Assembly: GCA_963931865.1 (NCBI GenBank)
Contig: OZ007514.1
Span: 12,457,928-12,521,927, forward strand
DNA: 64,000 nt
Direction of reading: 5' to 3'
DNA from: Axinella damicornis
Taxonomy: Eukaryota; Porifera; Demospongiae; Axinellida; Axinellidae
Part shown: piece by piece, positions 43,758 through 55,700 of the stretch
Layout of the letters: every line of letters begins with the position of its first letter
Position numbering within the stretch: the stretch's first letter is position 1
Position numbers and translations under genes: made by a program
Notes under the pieces: model-generated
The model's database searches: none
What the model saw: only the letters and a program-made list of their open reading frames with translations
What the model was told of the DNA's origin: nothing

Positions 43758-46700
43758 GTGTCTACCATCTGTCTACCTGACGTCATCGCACGTGACCAGA
43801 TCTCCCAGGCCTTCCCCCGCCGTATTTCATACCAGAAGCGATGAATGCTGGCGGTGGGAACGGCCTAGGAACGAGGCTAGGTGCAAGCATGAATCTGCTT
43901 CTCTGCTTAGTTGAAAACAGAATCCCTGTAAGTGTGCAGTTGTAACACTGACCACAGTCCTACAATTACACTGGCGCTGCCTTTGATCCACCCACGCAAA
44001 ATGACACCAACTAAGATTGACAATACGTATGCATGTAATAACTTTTGTGGTTAAGCTATCAAAGTTCTCAGATGAGATTATGACACCATTACCAGGTATG
44101 TACTTTGCGTGAGTGATGGGGTCTGAGTCAGCAAGGTCCACAGATTGTCATAGCAGTATATAAGTATATAAACTAGATAGAACACATTCCTGGTACCCCA
44201 CATGGAAGGATAGCAAGCAGCTACAATCGCCGGGGCATCTCTACAGCCAATGCATGATTATTTGGGGGGGGGGGGGGGGGGGGGGGGGGAACACATGCTA
44301 TCGCGTATACAGTGTTCGTGTATGCCCATATCCAAGGTGTGGGAGTGACCAACTGCTGGTCTTTTACAACCTTTTTGGGGGTCTATGTCGAGAGACTTCA
44401 ATGATTTTCATTGGACAGACAGCAGAAGATGGACAGACAGACGACGGACAGACGGACAAAACCAATTGCTTAACCCCACTTCAGGCATGCATGCGCAGGA
44501 TAAAACCCAAGCAGTGGGTTAAAAATGGAAAGCAGAGGGTTAACTTAAACTAGCTACACTTGTCCTTCCATCCTGGTTGTTTAATTACTCTTTGGTCTTG
44601 TCTTCTGCACTTTTGATGACTTCTCAGCCAAGTCCCTGTTAATGTATTCCTTCTCGTTGCCATCGATTATGAGTCTGAACTGTTTCGTAGGTTATATCGT
44701 GGGGGATCCCACAACTGACCTCAAATTCTGCAGTGACTGGTTCACCTTCAGAGTATCTGCCAGCATGCCAGCTCCATAGTCTGTTATGCCATTAACATCA
44801 AGACTGTAGGGAAGATGAAAATAGAATTCCATGCATCAAATGAAGAACGCTCAATGTGTGCACCCTTGATATGCATGGTGTAATGGACGAGTCAGAAACT
44901 GACCTCAAATTCTGCAGTGACTGGTTCACCTTCAGAGCATCTGCCAGCATGCCAGCTCCATAGTCTGTTATGCCATTACTATCAAGTCTGTACGTTAGAA
45001 CACACAGAACACTCAACGGTGTGCACCCCTGATATGCATAGTGTAATGGACGAGTCAGCAACTGACCTCAAATTCTGCAGTGACTGGTTCACCTTCAGAG
45101 CATCTGCCAGCATGCCAGCTCCTTTGTCTGTTATGCCATTACCATCAAGACTGTAGGGGAGATGAAAATAGAATTCCATGAAGAACACTCAACGGTGTGC
45201 ACCCCTGATATGCATGGTGTAATGGATGAGTCAGCAACTGACCTCAAATTCTGCAGTGACTGGTTCACCTTCAGAGCATCTGCCAGCATGCCAACTCCAC
45301 TGTCACTTATGCTATTACCATCAAGACTGTAAGTGAAATGGTAACATACATATTATTACACTAGAAACAAAAGATTTCTTACAAAAATTACAAAAGATTT
45401 AGTGATGGCCACCCCGATCGACTCCCAAAAAAGCAGACAAACAAGGAATGCCATTAACCAGCCTCAGTCCCATCCCATTTAAAATATGTAGGATTTAGGG
45501 ATGGGATGGGACTGAGGCTGGTTAACCCTTTTGGCCGTTTTCCTGCTGGTGCATCAGTATGGTATTTCGAAATTTCCTTAGTCATCCCTAAATAGAGAAC
45601 GCTACCGCGTTCTCTGATACCAGTAACTACAGTGGTATGTCCTCTAGGTCTCAGGCAGATAATGCACTCGCCTTCGGCTCATGCATTATCTCGTCCTGGA
45701 CCGGTAACTAGATTGTGGCAAACTGGTATTTAAATAATATTAATTACGAGGGGCGACCGCACTCCTGATAGCCGCGGTTAAACGGTAGCACAAGCTAAGT
45801 GTGACAGTTCGTTCCAATTATCACACATCACGTGAGTACCATGATAGCTATATAATATAGGGAAGATCAGAAATTATTTAGAGTGCTCTCAAGTACCGAA
45901 TAAAACCATTCATAAAGTACATTAGCCGCGTTGCAACCCTGTGTTGCCGTAGCGCAAGCTAAGTATTGCAATACATTCCAATTAACGCACATGCCACGTG
46001 GCAACCACGCGCAGTCGATGGCGACCAAAAGGAAGACAAGACATTATTACAGCACTCACAACTTAGACAGCACAGTGAGTTTCGGCATGTAAGCGTCAGT
46101 GAACGACAGTGATCACGGCCATGTGGTCAGAATCTTCGTGTGCCTTTCCTACGAATGGTACTGCCACCGGAAGTCGATGGAGCGCTTGAGCAATGGCGGC
46201 CAATGGCGAGACAAAAGCTCCACCACCAAGGTGAGTTTCAGCACCAAAATTGTATGATGAGGACAGTGCATGCTAGCGATCACGACGGTGTAGTCAGAAT
46301 CTTTGCAGGCCATTGCTAACTAGTCAAACATTAATTATTTACATTCATTATCGAGGGGCAACCGCACTCCTGGTAGCCGCGGTTAAACGGTAGCACAAGC
46401 TAAGTGTGACAGTTCGTTCCAATTATCACACATGACGTGAGTACCATGATAGCTATATATAGGGAAGATCAGAAATTATTTAGAGTGCTCAGCCTCTCAA
46501 GTACCGAATAAAACCGCGTTGCGCTGCAACCCCGGTTGCGACTCGCCGTAGCGCGTATTGCAATTCGTTCCAATTAACGCACATGTCACGTGGCAACCAT
46601 GCTCAGTCGATCGCGAGCAATGGCGACCAAAAGGAAGACAAGACATTATTACAGGCTTACAGCACTCACAACTTAGCCAGCACGGTGAGTTTCAGCATGT

Positions 46701-49700
46701 GAGCGTCAGTGAACGACAGCGATCACACCTGTGTGGTCAGAATCTTTGTCGGGCCTTCGTAAGACCTGTACTGGCGACGAACTTCATGAACTTCGAAGAG
46801 AGTGATCGAGCGATGGCGGCCGACAGCACTACAAAAGCGCTTGTATCTCCACCACCAAGGTGAGTTTCAGCACCAAAATTGTACGGTGAGGACAGTGCAT
46901 GATAGCGATCACGACGGTGTAGTCAGAATCTTTGCAGGCCTTTCCTAAGTAGTCAAACGTTAATTATTTAGATTATTTATTTACGCGGCACAATTTTTTC
47001 CCTACCAGGAGTGTAACGAGGGGCAACCGCACTCCTGGTAGCCGCATTGCAACTGTTTGCAACTCAACGGTAGCGCAAGATAGGTATTGCAACGTATTCC
47101 AATTAACGCACATGCCACATGAGGACCATGCTCGGTCGTCGACATCGACCGATTGAGCTGAGTCAGCAATGGCGGCCAAAGTAGAAGACAAGAAACTTTT
47201 ACAGCGCTCACAACTTCGCCAGCACGGTGAGTTTTGGCATGTAAGCGTCAGTGAACGCCAGCGATCACGGCCGTGTGGTCAGAATCTTCGTGTGCCTTTC
47301 CTAAGAACGGTACTGCCACCGGAAGTCGGAGAGAGCGCTCGAGCAATGGCGTCCATGGCGAGACAAAAGCGCTCATATCTCAGTGGCGGATCCAGAAATT
47401 TTGAAAGGGAGGTTCGTCAGGTTGGTTGGCACATACACAGCGCAGAGCCGCGAAGCGGCGATTAGTCCCCGCGAAGCGCGGAAATTATTTTTTTACGTGT
47501 TCTTTTTTTGCGATCAGGAAGTGCTCTCGTAGCATCTCTGCGCATTCTGGACACGTTCCCAGACGCAAAGAAGATTGACTAAGTAACCAGTAAGTATCGA
47601 TGTGTGGGGCTGTTAGCTTCCTTCTTTTCATCGTCGACATTACAACCACGTACGTGGACAGTCATTGAACACTGCGTTATTGCTTTATTTTCTAATTATA
47701 CGTATAATATTATACAGAAACAAAAATAATTGATGTAAAATTAAAAAATTGTGTAGCAGCGTAAACCTAGCTAGCTCAAGACTATGTCTGCCTTCAGGCT
47801 TTCAGCCCGCGAACGGTCAAGGTATTACCAACCACAGCTACAATAATACAAGTAGTTTATGTTAACAAGGGTCAAAAGGGGGGTTCGCTCGCACTGTGAC
47901 CCCTAGATCCCCCCTAGATCCGCCACTGTATCTCCACCACCAAGGTGAGTTTCAGCACCAAAATTGTACGGTTGGGACAGTGCATGATAGCGATCATGAA
48001 GGTGTAGTCAGAATCTTCGTACGCCACTCCTATCACTCGAACGAGTTATTACACTCCTGGTAGAGGAAAAATTGTGCCGCGTAAATAAATAATATAAATA
48101 ATATAATATAATGTTTGAGTACTTATGATTGGCCTACAGAGATTCTGACTACACCGCCGTGATCGCTATCATGTACTGATCTGAATGTAAAAAGTTGGTG
48201 CTGAAACTCACCTTGGTGGCTGAGATATGAGCGCTTTCGTCTCGCCGTTGGCCGCCATTGCTCGAGCGCTCTCTTCGACTTCCGGTGGCAGTACCGTTCT
48301 CAGGAAGGCACACGAGGATTCTGACCACACGGCCGTGATCGCTGTCGTTCACTGACGCTTGCATGCCAAAACTCACCATGCTGGCTAAGTTGTGAGTGCT
48401 GTAATAATGTCTTGTCTTCCTTTTGGCCGCCATTGCTCGCGATCGACGGAGCGTGGTTGCCACGTGCATGTGCGTTAATTGGAACAAATTGCAATAATTA
48501 GCTTGCGCTACGGCGAGGCAATCGCGGCGTTGCAACGGCTACCAGGAGTGCGGTTGCCCCTCGTTTACATTATTATATTATATTACGCGGCACAATTTTT
48601 CCCCTACCAGGAGTGTAATGTTATAAGAATTGCTTATTATGCTCACGTAATGCTCATTCATAATTCATGAGCACATGTGGCCTATATATTAGACAAACCT
48701 GAACTCCTGTCACTCAGGGTTAGTTGTACGTGGTGGTACGTGCGTACGTACCACCACGTGCGTACGTACCACCACGTGCGTACGTACCACCACGTGCGTA
48801 TGTACCACCACGTGCGTACATACCACCACGTGCGTACATACCACCACGTGCGTACGTACCACTACATGCGTACGTACTACCATGTGCGTACGTACTACCA
48901 CGTGCATACGTACCACCACATGCTTTTGCCTCCACTTAGGCTGAAATTGTATGATTTATGAATACGTGGACAATTTACATTATGCTTATAACACACACTT
49001 GGCTGCTAACGGCATGCAGTCAAAGATGCCACAAGCTTCAAGACAGTCAATGAATACAGTATGTAAAACACAGTAAAGGACTTACTCCAGTGACCTCAGC
49101 TGTGAAGAACTGAATCTCAATAATATCTCAGATAGCACACGAACTTCGTCATCTTTTAAATCCTTGAACCTGAGTTATAAAAGCAATAATTATTTTGTAA
49201 GAATAGTATGTTAACATAAACAAAGTGGTGTGCAAGTGTTTCACAAGGGTGCATAATTTGGGAGAGGTCTGTCTCCTGTACGAGAGCATCCACAGGTGTA
49301 GATTCTCTGCAAACCCTGTACAACTTACTGGAAAAAGTCAGTACCACGTTCACATTGCAACTTAGTAAAGATTGATCTCCCAAAATTTTATCTTGGAGGT
49401 GACCAGTGATCCTAAACAAAAGTACCAAAATTTTCAGTCAGTCAGAACGTAGGGTACATATGAATACAGTGAGGAGCTCGAGCTTACAGTAGAAACTTTT
49501 CTACACCTGGGTTTTGCTTCTGCAGCATACATAATCTGTATGTGATAGGCCAGCATGTCACGATTAAAAAAGCTAAGTTAAATCGACAAGTGCACACTGC
49601 AGAAAACTTAATAGCACTCACAGGCTTGATTCCGACAGAGTTATTTCATCAGATGCTAATGTCACCAGGTTTGTATTCTCTGCACTATAGGATAAAGTGT

Positions 49701-52700
49701 TCCCACCATAATTTGATCTCATACTGGATATATAGACTCAGAAAACAGCAAAGCAAGGTAACTTACAATATATATTTGACTGGTTTGATGAGGACAACAT
49801 TCCAATCTTCAGTATTAGATACAGGGTTGCCATGGAGACTATAAAAGAGTAAAATACAAACAATAAGCTGGATTAATTCACAATGCTTGCCATTAACTTA
49901 CTCCATGATCTTCAGTGACTGGTTAACTGACATAGCCCTAGTTAGGGCTGCTGCTCCTTCCGGCGATATCATGTTCCAGCTGAGGCTAATTAGGGATAAT
50001 CATTAGTATTGAATGCATACATTAATCAGTGTAGTTATATTATGCATAACAGTATCTTACTCTAGTTCCTGAAGAGATATCTCCAACTCTAGGGCACTTG
50101 CAAGTGCAGTAGCTCCAACATCTGTTATATTTGTAGCGGCAAGCCTACAAAGCAGTACATACCAAAGTTATAAAACATAAAAATGTGAGTTACAGTTCAG
50201 TATACAACCACACCCTACATATCTCTTTGCGTAATATAATTCATTTTTTTAAGCAGCAAGTTCACACTTGAGCTAAAGTTTGCCGTCTATCACAGAGCAG
50301 CACAAGTTTGCCTTCACATAAGTACAGGAGGCTTCCTTAGTCCTGCCCTTGGTATAGAGATAGGGACAATTGACTCAGATTCACTGTCATGCAGCAGAAT
50401 CACTGACCCAGGCATCTGTTCAAGCACCAACTTAACTTCTCTAGATGGACAGCTCTCATTGTCTGGAGATTCCCAATGCAGTTTGTAGTGACTATAACAT
50501 ACCTGACAGAGTATATGGTTTTGAATTCAAACTTCAAAGTTGATTTGTGCGCATGTGTACAAATGAACAAAATAGCGTTGCAAATGAAGCCATAGTTCCT
50601 GAGTGAGTGGTTTCAAGTGCCTCATGACACTTTGAAGTAAAGTTGTGCACTGATCAGTGTAAAATGCTGCTGTTTTGTGTGAAAACCGTTGTGAGAGAGT
50701 CACGCAATTTGAACTAGCCAGTCCGAAGAAAGAAGAACGACGCAAAAATATTTTTGCCGTTTAGTGACTTTCTGGTTTGGTACGTTTGCAATGCTCGAAG
50801 AGGAACGGTACATTGTTATAAAGGCTTATTACAGTATATGAGATTTCCACTCTACCCCTACATTTAGAGTCTATGGACTGCACACACAGTGTACATATTG
50901 TGATTTCAATCCTCCAAGAGCTTAATTATGTTCATTTGGGTGACTGTACACTCCCAAAAACTCACGACAAAACTTCAAGTTTCCACTTCCTTTGCATGTT
51001 TTGGGATATCACAACAGCTCCTTTATCTGTTATCAGATTGCCACCAAGGCTGCAGAAGGATGACAAGCTTAGATGGTTTGGATTGCATGAGAGAATAGGC
51101 ACCATCATAACTCACTCCAATACTCTAAAATGGACGTTGAGTCGGAGAGCTTTAACCATAGCAGTGACTCCTTGATCACTAACCAGGTTACCACGGAGCC
51201 TAAAGTGTAATAAGAATGATACACCTTAATAGCTTTCCACATGTACATAACCTGATGAGCAGAATTTGTTAGCAACTCACACAAGAACCTGAAGAGATTT
51301 GTTTGTTAACAGCATCTCAGAGATTGCACGCACCTCCACATCAGAGATGGAATTTGATCTCAAACTGTTGGTTGGTATGCAAAGTGACAAATCACATCTA
51401 TTTGACCCATTACAGCTAATTACTGATTGATCACAAAGTGTAATAGATAATTAATGTTGTACCACCACATTACATCGTTCGGCATGTACTTGATTAGGTA
51501 TCATATGCCCAGAACTATAATAGGTAAATGTAGTCAAGTTGAAGTACGCTAGCCAAAATCAAAATGGGCTATCTCATTACATAGAGATACACCGCCATTG
51601 ATGAGTAATAAAGTTGTCTTTGGGGGGATTTGCAGAGTTTCCGTATTCCATTGTAAACCTCAGTAAATTTCTCCACATATTTCCATATACTATATATAAT
51701 GTCCGACAGAAGGCAATTTCTATCCTGGGGTATGCTACCTCATCAACTGGGGGTGATCCCTATCCCTATTCAATGGAATAACCAAATGCCAACTGTAGAT
51801 TGATTGATCAACTTGCTGTGTTGAAGATGCATACATCTTATGGCCAGGCAATTTCATTTCGATATTAGCAGAGAGTTGTGTACAACTCACTCTAAAGTTG
51901 TCAATGAGCTGCTTAGTTGCATCATCTTGGTGACAGTAGACATAACAAACTGTGGATATTGGCTTCCTGTCAATCTGAAACACAGACATTTATTGCACAG
52001 TGAGGCAAAGACTGTAAACCTGTCACCAAATAGTTGTGTTGATCTTTACATGAGTTGTTGCACATCTTGCAGTCGGTTCTGTTGCATTAGTTGGTTCATT
52101 TGTAGCATCACAGACAGTTCAACATCTCCACCTTTTATTTGCTGGCAACTGCAATGGAAAAGTTTAAGGTACATGTAGCCATTGCATTCAGTCTTTCACA
52201 GACTCACCTAAAGTTGCTCAAGGATGTGTTTACTTCTAACATCTCTACAAAGACGAATGCTCCTTCATCAGATATTGAGCTATCATTGATGCTGAGAATG
52301 ATATAAAACAAGAATGGACTGATTACTGAGATTGCTAAACTTTTGAGTCATACGGACTACAAACTCACTCCAATTGCTCCAAAGAATGATTGTGCTGTAA
52401 AGCCTCTGCTAATACACATGCTCCAGCATCTGACATTCCAGCACTGTGCAGTCTGTAGTGAAGGAACAGCATGGTTAGTAACTTACAGAACTACCGTAGT
52501 CTTTCAAAAACGCCCACCCCCCTTTTTCGCGACAAGTTGTTGCAAAGCGTATTACTCGAAAGTACGCGTGCACGGTCTCACGTCATGCACTCATACACAG
52601 CTGATTATGCAATGGCATACAACATAATGAAATTCATTGGAATTAGTACTGCGATTGCCAGCCTTCATTTCTTAGTCCAACCTCTTTGACAGTACTTCTT

Positions 52701-55700
52701 CCTGTGCTATTCAAGTGCTTTCCTGTTCGAGCTAATAGGGTGGGCGCTGTGCATTGCATGTTTGCGTCTTCGTATGAGCAATCGCCTAGCATAGCACTAA
52801 CAGCGCACTACGGATTTCTCGGAAGCAGCAGTAATTGGCAAGTCCCGAAGATGGTCTGCGCGCTCCACGTCATTCAAGCACTCCTGCTGTGTCTTCTTTG
52901 CTGAACCTGCAGCTATTCACACAAAGACATTGCTCCTGCTCACTAAGAAACTCCGGAAGTAGTAGCTAGTAGCAAAGCCTTGATAGAATGACTGTTGCAG
53001 TATGGCTCTCGTATATTTGATTTGCATGTACTTGGGTGGGCCTACTTTCGAGTCAAGGGTGGGCCTATTTTTGGGAGAGGGGTCCTCGAAAATATGCCCA
53101 TCCCCCTCTTTGAGCAGCCATTAAGTTCATCGCCCATGGGTGTATTTTCAAGAGACTACAGTACATTGATATTGCTGAGATTCGAACTAAAGATTCAGCT
53201 ATAGTTACACTCCTGGTAGGGGAAAAATTGTGCCGTATTTACACTCCTGGTAGGGGAAAAATTGTGCCGCGTAATGTAAATAAATAATCAAACCTCATAG
53301 CTCGCAGGTAAGGCCTACAAAGATTCTGACTACACCGTCGTGATCGCTATCATGCAGTTAGACAAACGCATAATAATTGTGCTGAAACTCACCTTGGTGG
53401 TGGAGATAGAGGCGCTTTTGTCGTGCCGTCAGCTGCCATTGCTCGATCGCTCTCTTCGACTTCCGGTGGCAGTACCGTTCTTAGGAAGGCACACGAAGAT
53501 TCTGACCACATGGCCGTGGTCGCTGTCGTTCACTGACGCTTACATGCCAAAACTCACCGTGCTGGCAAAGTTGTAAGTGCTGTTATAATTTCGTGTCTTC
53601 CCTTTGGTCGTCATTGCAAGCGATCGACTGAGCGTGGTTGCCACGTGGCATGTGCGTTAATTGGGAATAACTGTGATACTTAGCTTGCGCTACGGCGAGT
53701 CGCAGCCGGCGTTGCAACGGCTACCAGGAGTGCGGTTGCCCCTCGAAATTAATGTAAATAATAAACATTTGACTACTTTGGAATGGCCTACAATGATTCT
53801 GACTGCACCGCCGTGATCGTCATGATGCAGTGACACAACCACACAATAATTGTGCTGAAACTCACTTTGGTGGTGGAGATACAAGCGCTTTTGTCGTATC
53901 ATCGGCCACCATTGCTCGATCGCTCCCTTCGACGTTGGTTGCCAGTACAGCCTTATGAAGGCCCCACAAAGATTCAGACCACACAGCCGTGATCGCTATC
54001 GTTCACTGACGTGCGGTGGCCCTGGAGGGGCTCACTAGCACTAAGTTCGCACGATCTGAGGATATGATGTCATCGCAAGAATGAACCCTGACCTTGCGAT
54101 GGACGTCAACTTCGATGACCTCCACCTGTACCTGTTGTGAAGAATGGCGTAGCTACTACGGAAGCTTCACCTTGGGCTTTAGAAGTGGGCTGTACTAAGA
54201 GAACCTGGAGAAGACGCCGGTGTCTTCATCGTAAGAATTCCGGAGCTTCATCGTAAGACTTTCTTCAGGCTAGCTATCTAGCTAGCTATCAATGAAACAT
54301 GTAGCTAGCTAGGAGACTGATTGTGAGACAAATTCTCCAGTGTCCATCAGGAGATATCCTTAACTGCACAGCTGTATGGAGATATATATCTACTCGTGGA
54401 GAGCCTCTGACTCTCCTCCTGTGACACTGATGATCAACAGCACCACCACCCTGGCAAGCTAGATCTCAGCATAATGCTGATCAAAGACTGCTTTCTCAAA
54501 CTTGTCCCTACCAACACCAGAGAGACTCTCCAAGCTGCCAGGAAAATTCACCCAACTGAGACCTTTCAGTCCCCTTGAAATTTGCTCTCTGGGACAACCA
54601 TTTCAGCAAATGAAATCTCTGGCCGATACCTTTGCTATGTTGAAGCAATTCTGCCGAAGATGTGAATTGCATGTGTGTTCATTCCACATTTGTAACTCAT
54701 TGAGCTGAGACTCAACCACTCCCTCCCCCCCCGCACACACACTCTGTAATTGCCTATTTCTGTTTTGCAAGTAACTTGCTTATGTACAGTTCAGCCAAAG
54801 TCTTCTCTCAGAGGCTACCTTGTGTCCTAGGCTAGCATATCTCCTAGCTATATATAATCATGTCATATACATCTCATACTGTTGAGCCTCTTCTGGACGA
54901 CGAATCTATATTTAATATAGCCTACCAACATACACACACACTTCCACGCACAAATTGTTCATCAAAGAAACAGGCAATCATGATTGATAATGTCCCCGTT
55001 GGTTGGAAACTAGCTAACTCCTTACTTGCCAGTCAATTTTCTGACAATCACTGGCTGTCTCCGAGTCCCTACACAAGATAGCTAGCTACAACATTCCTGT
55101 TTTTCTTGCGGGAAGTTCTGGTGCCAGAAGTTGTTACGATGAAGTTCCAGCGTCTTCTTAGTACAGCCCACTTCTAAAGCCCAAGGTGAAGCTTCCGTAG
55201 TAGCTACGCCATTCTTCACAACAGGTACAGGTGGAGGTCATCGAGGTTGGCGTCCATCGCAAGGTCAGGGTTCATTCTTGCGATGACATCATATCCTCAG
55301 ATCGTGCGAACTCAGTGAGCCCCAATTGCGGGGCATTGCGACATTAGGGCTATTCTGTGTTGGGTATTAGGTATTACGCTTTGGGTATTGCGGCGTTAGG
55401 TCGTAGGTATTAGGCATATTGTGTATCGGGTATCAGGTATTACGTCTGTCGCGTATTGGGTATTGCGCGTTAGGTCATAGGTATTAGGCGTATTATGCAT
55501 CGGGTGTCAGGTATTAAGTCTATCGTGTATTAGGTATTGCGCATTGGGTATTAGGTATGGGTATTACGTCGTTAGGCCATAGGCCCTATGCATTAGACGC
55601 GACCTCCAGGGCCACCGCACTGATGCTTACAAGCCAAAACTCACCGTGCTGGCAAAGTTGTTAGCTGTGTACTAAGCTCTGGTCTTACTTTTGGACGCCA

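Larger units (their letters stand above)
40180..45660. repeat. Segmental duplication, copy B
   Basis: Collinear with copy A (30700-36240). Differences are a CAGTGGCGG element at 42534-43112, a TA-flanked element at 45353-45619, two fewer class a LRR exons and an 18-bp satellite at its left edge. Downstream of both copies the same promoter-like repeat follows (37323 and 45748). Confidence 0.85.
48640..51050. repeat. Segmental duplication, copy C (older)
   Basis: Aligns by eye with the left parts of copies A and B but with many more substitutions and small indels. It keeps the intact form of the exon decayed in A and B (50966-51049), so it is closer to the ancestral state there. Confidence 0.75.

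Noticed and set aside
55325..55600. Telomere-like repeat
   Set aside because: The GGTATTAGG-type units are degenerate and interior to a foldback element; they do not match the animal TTAGGG array.
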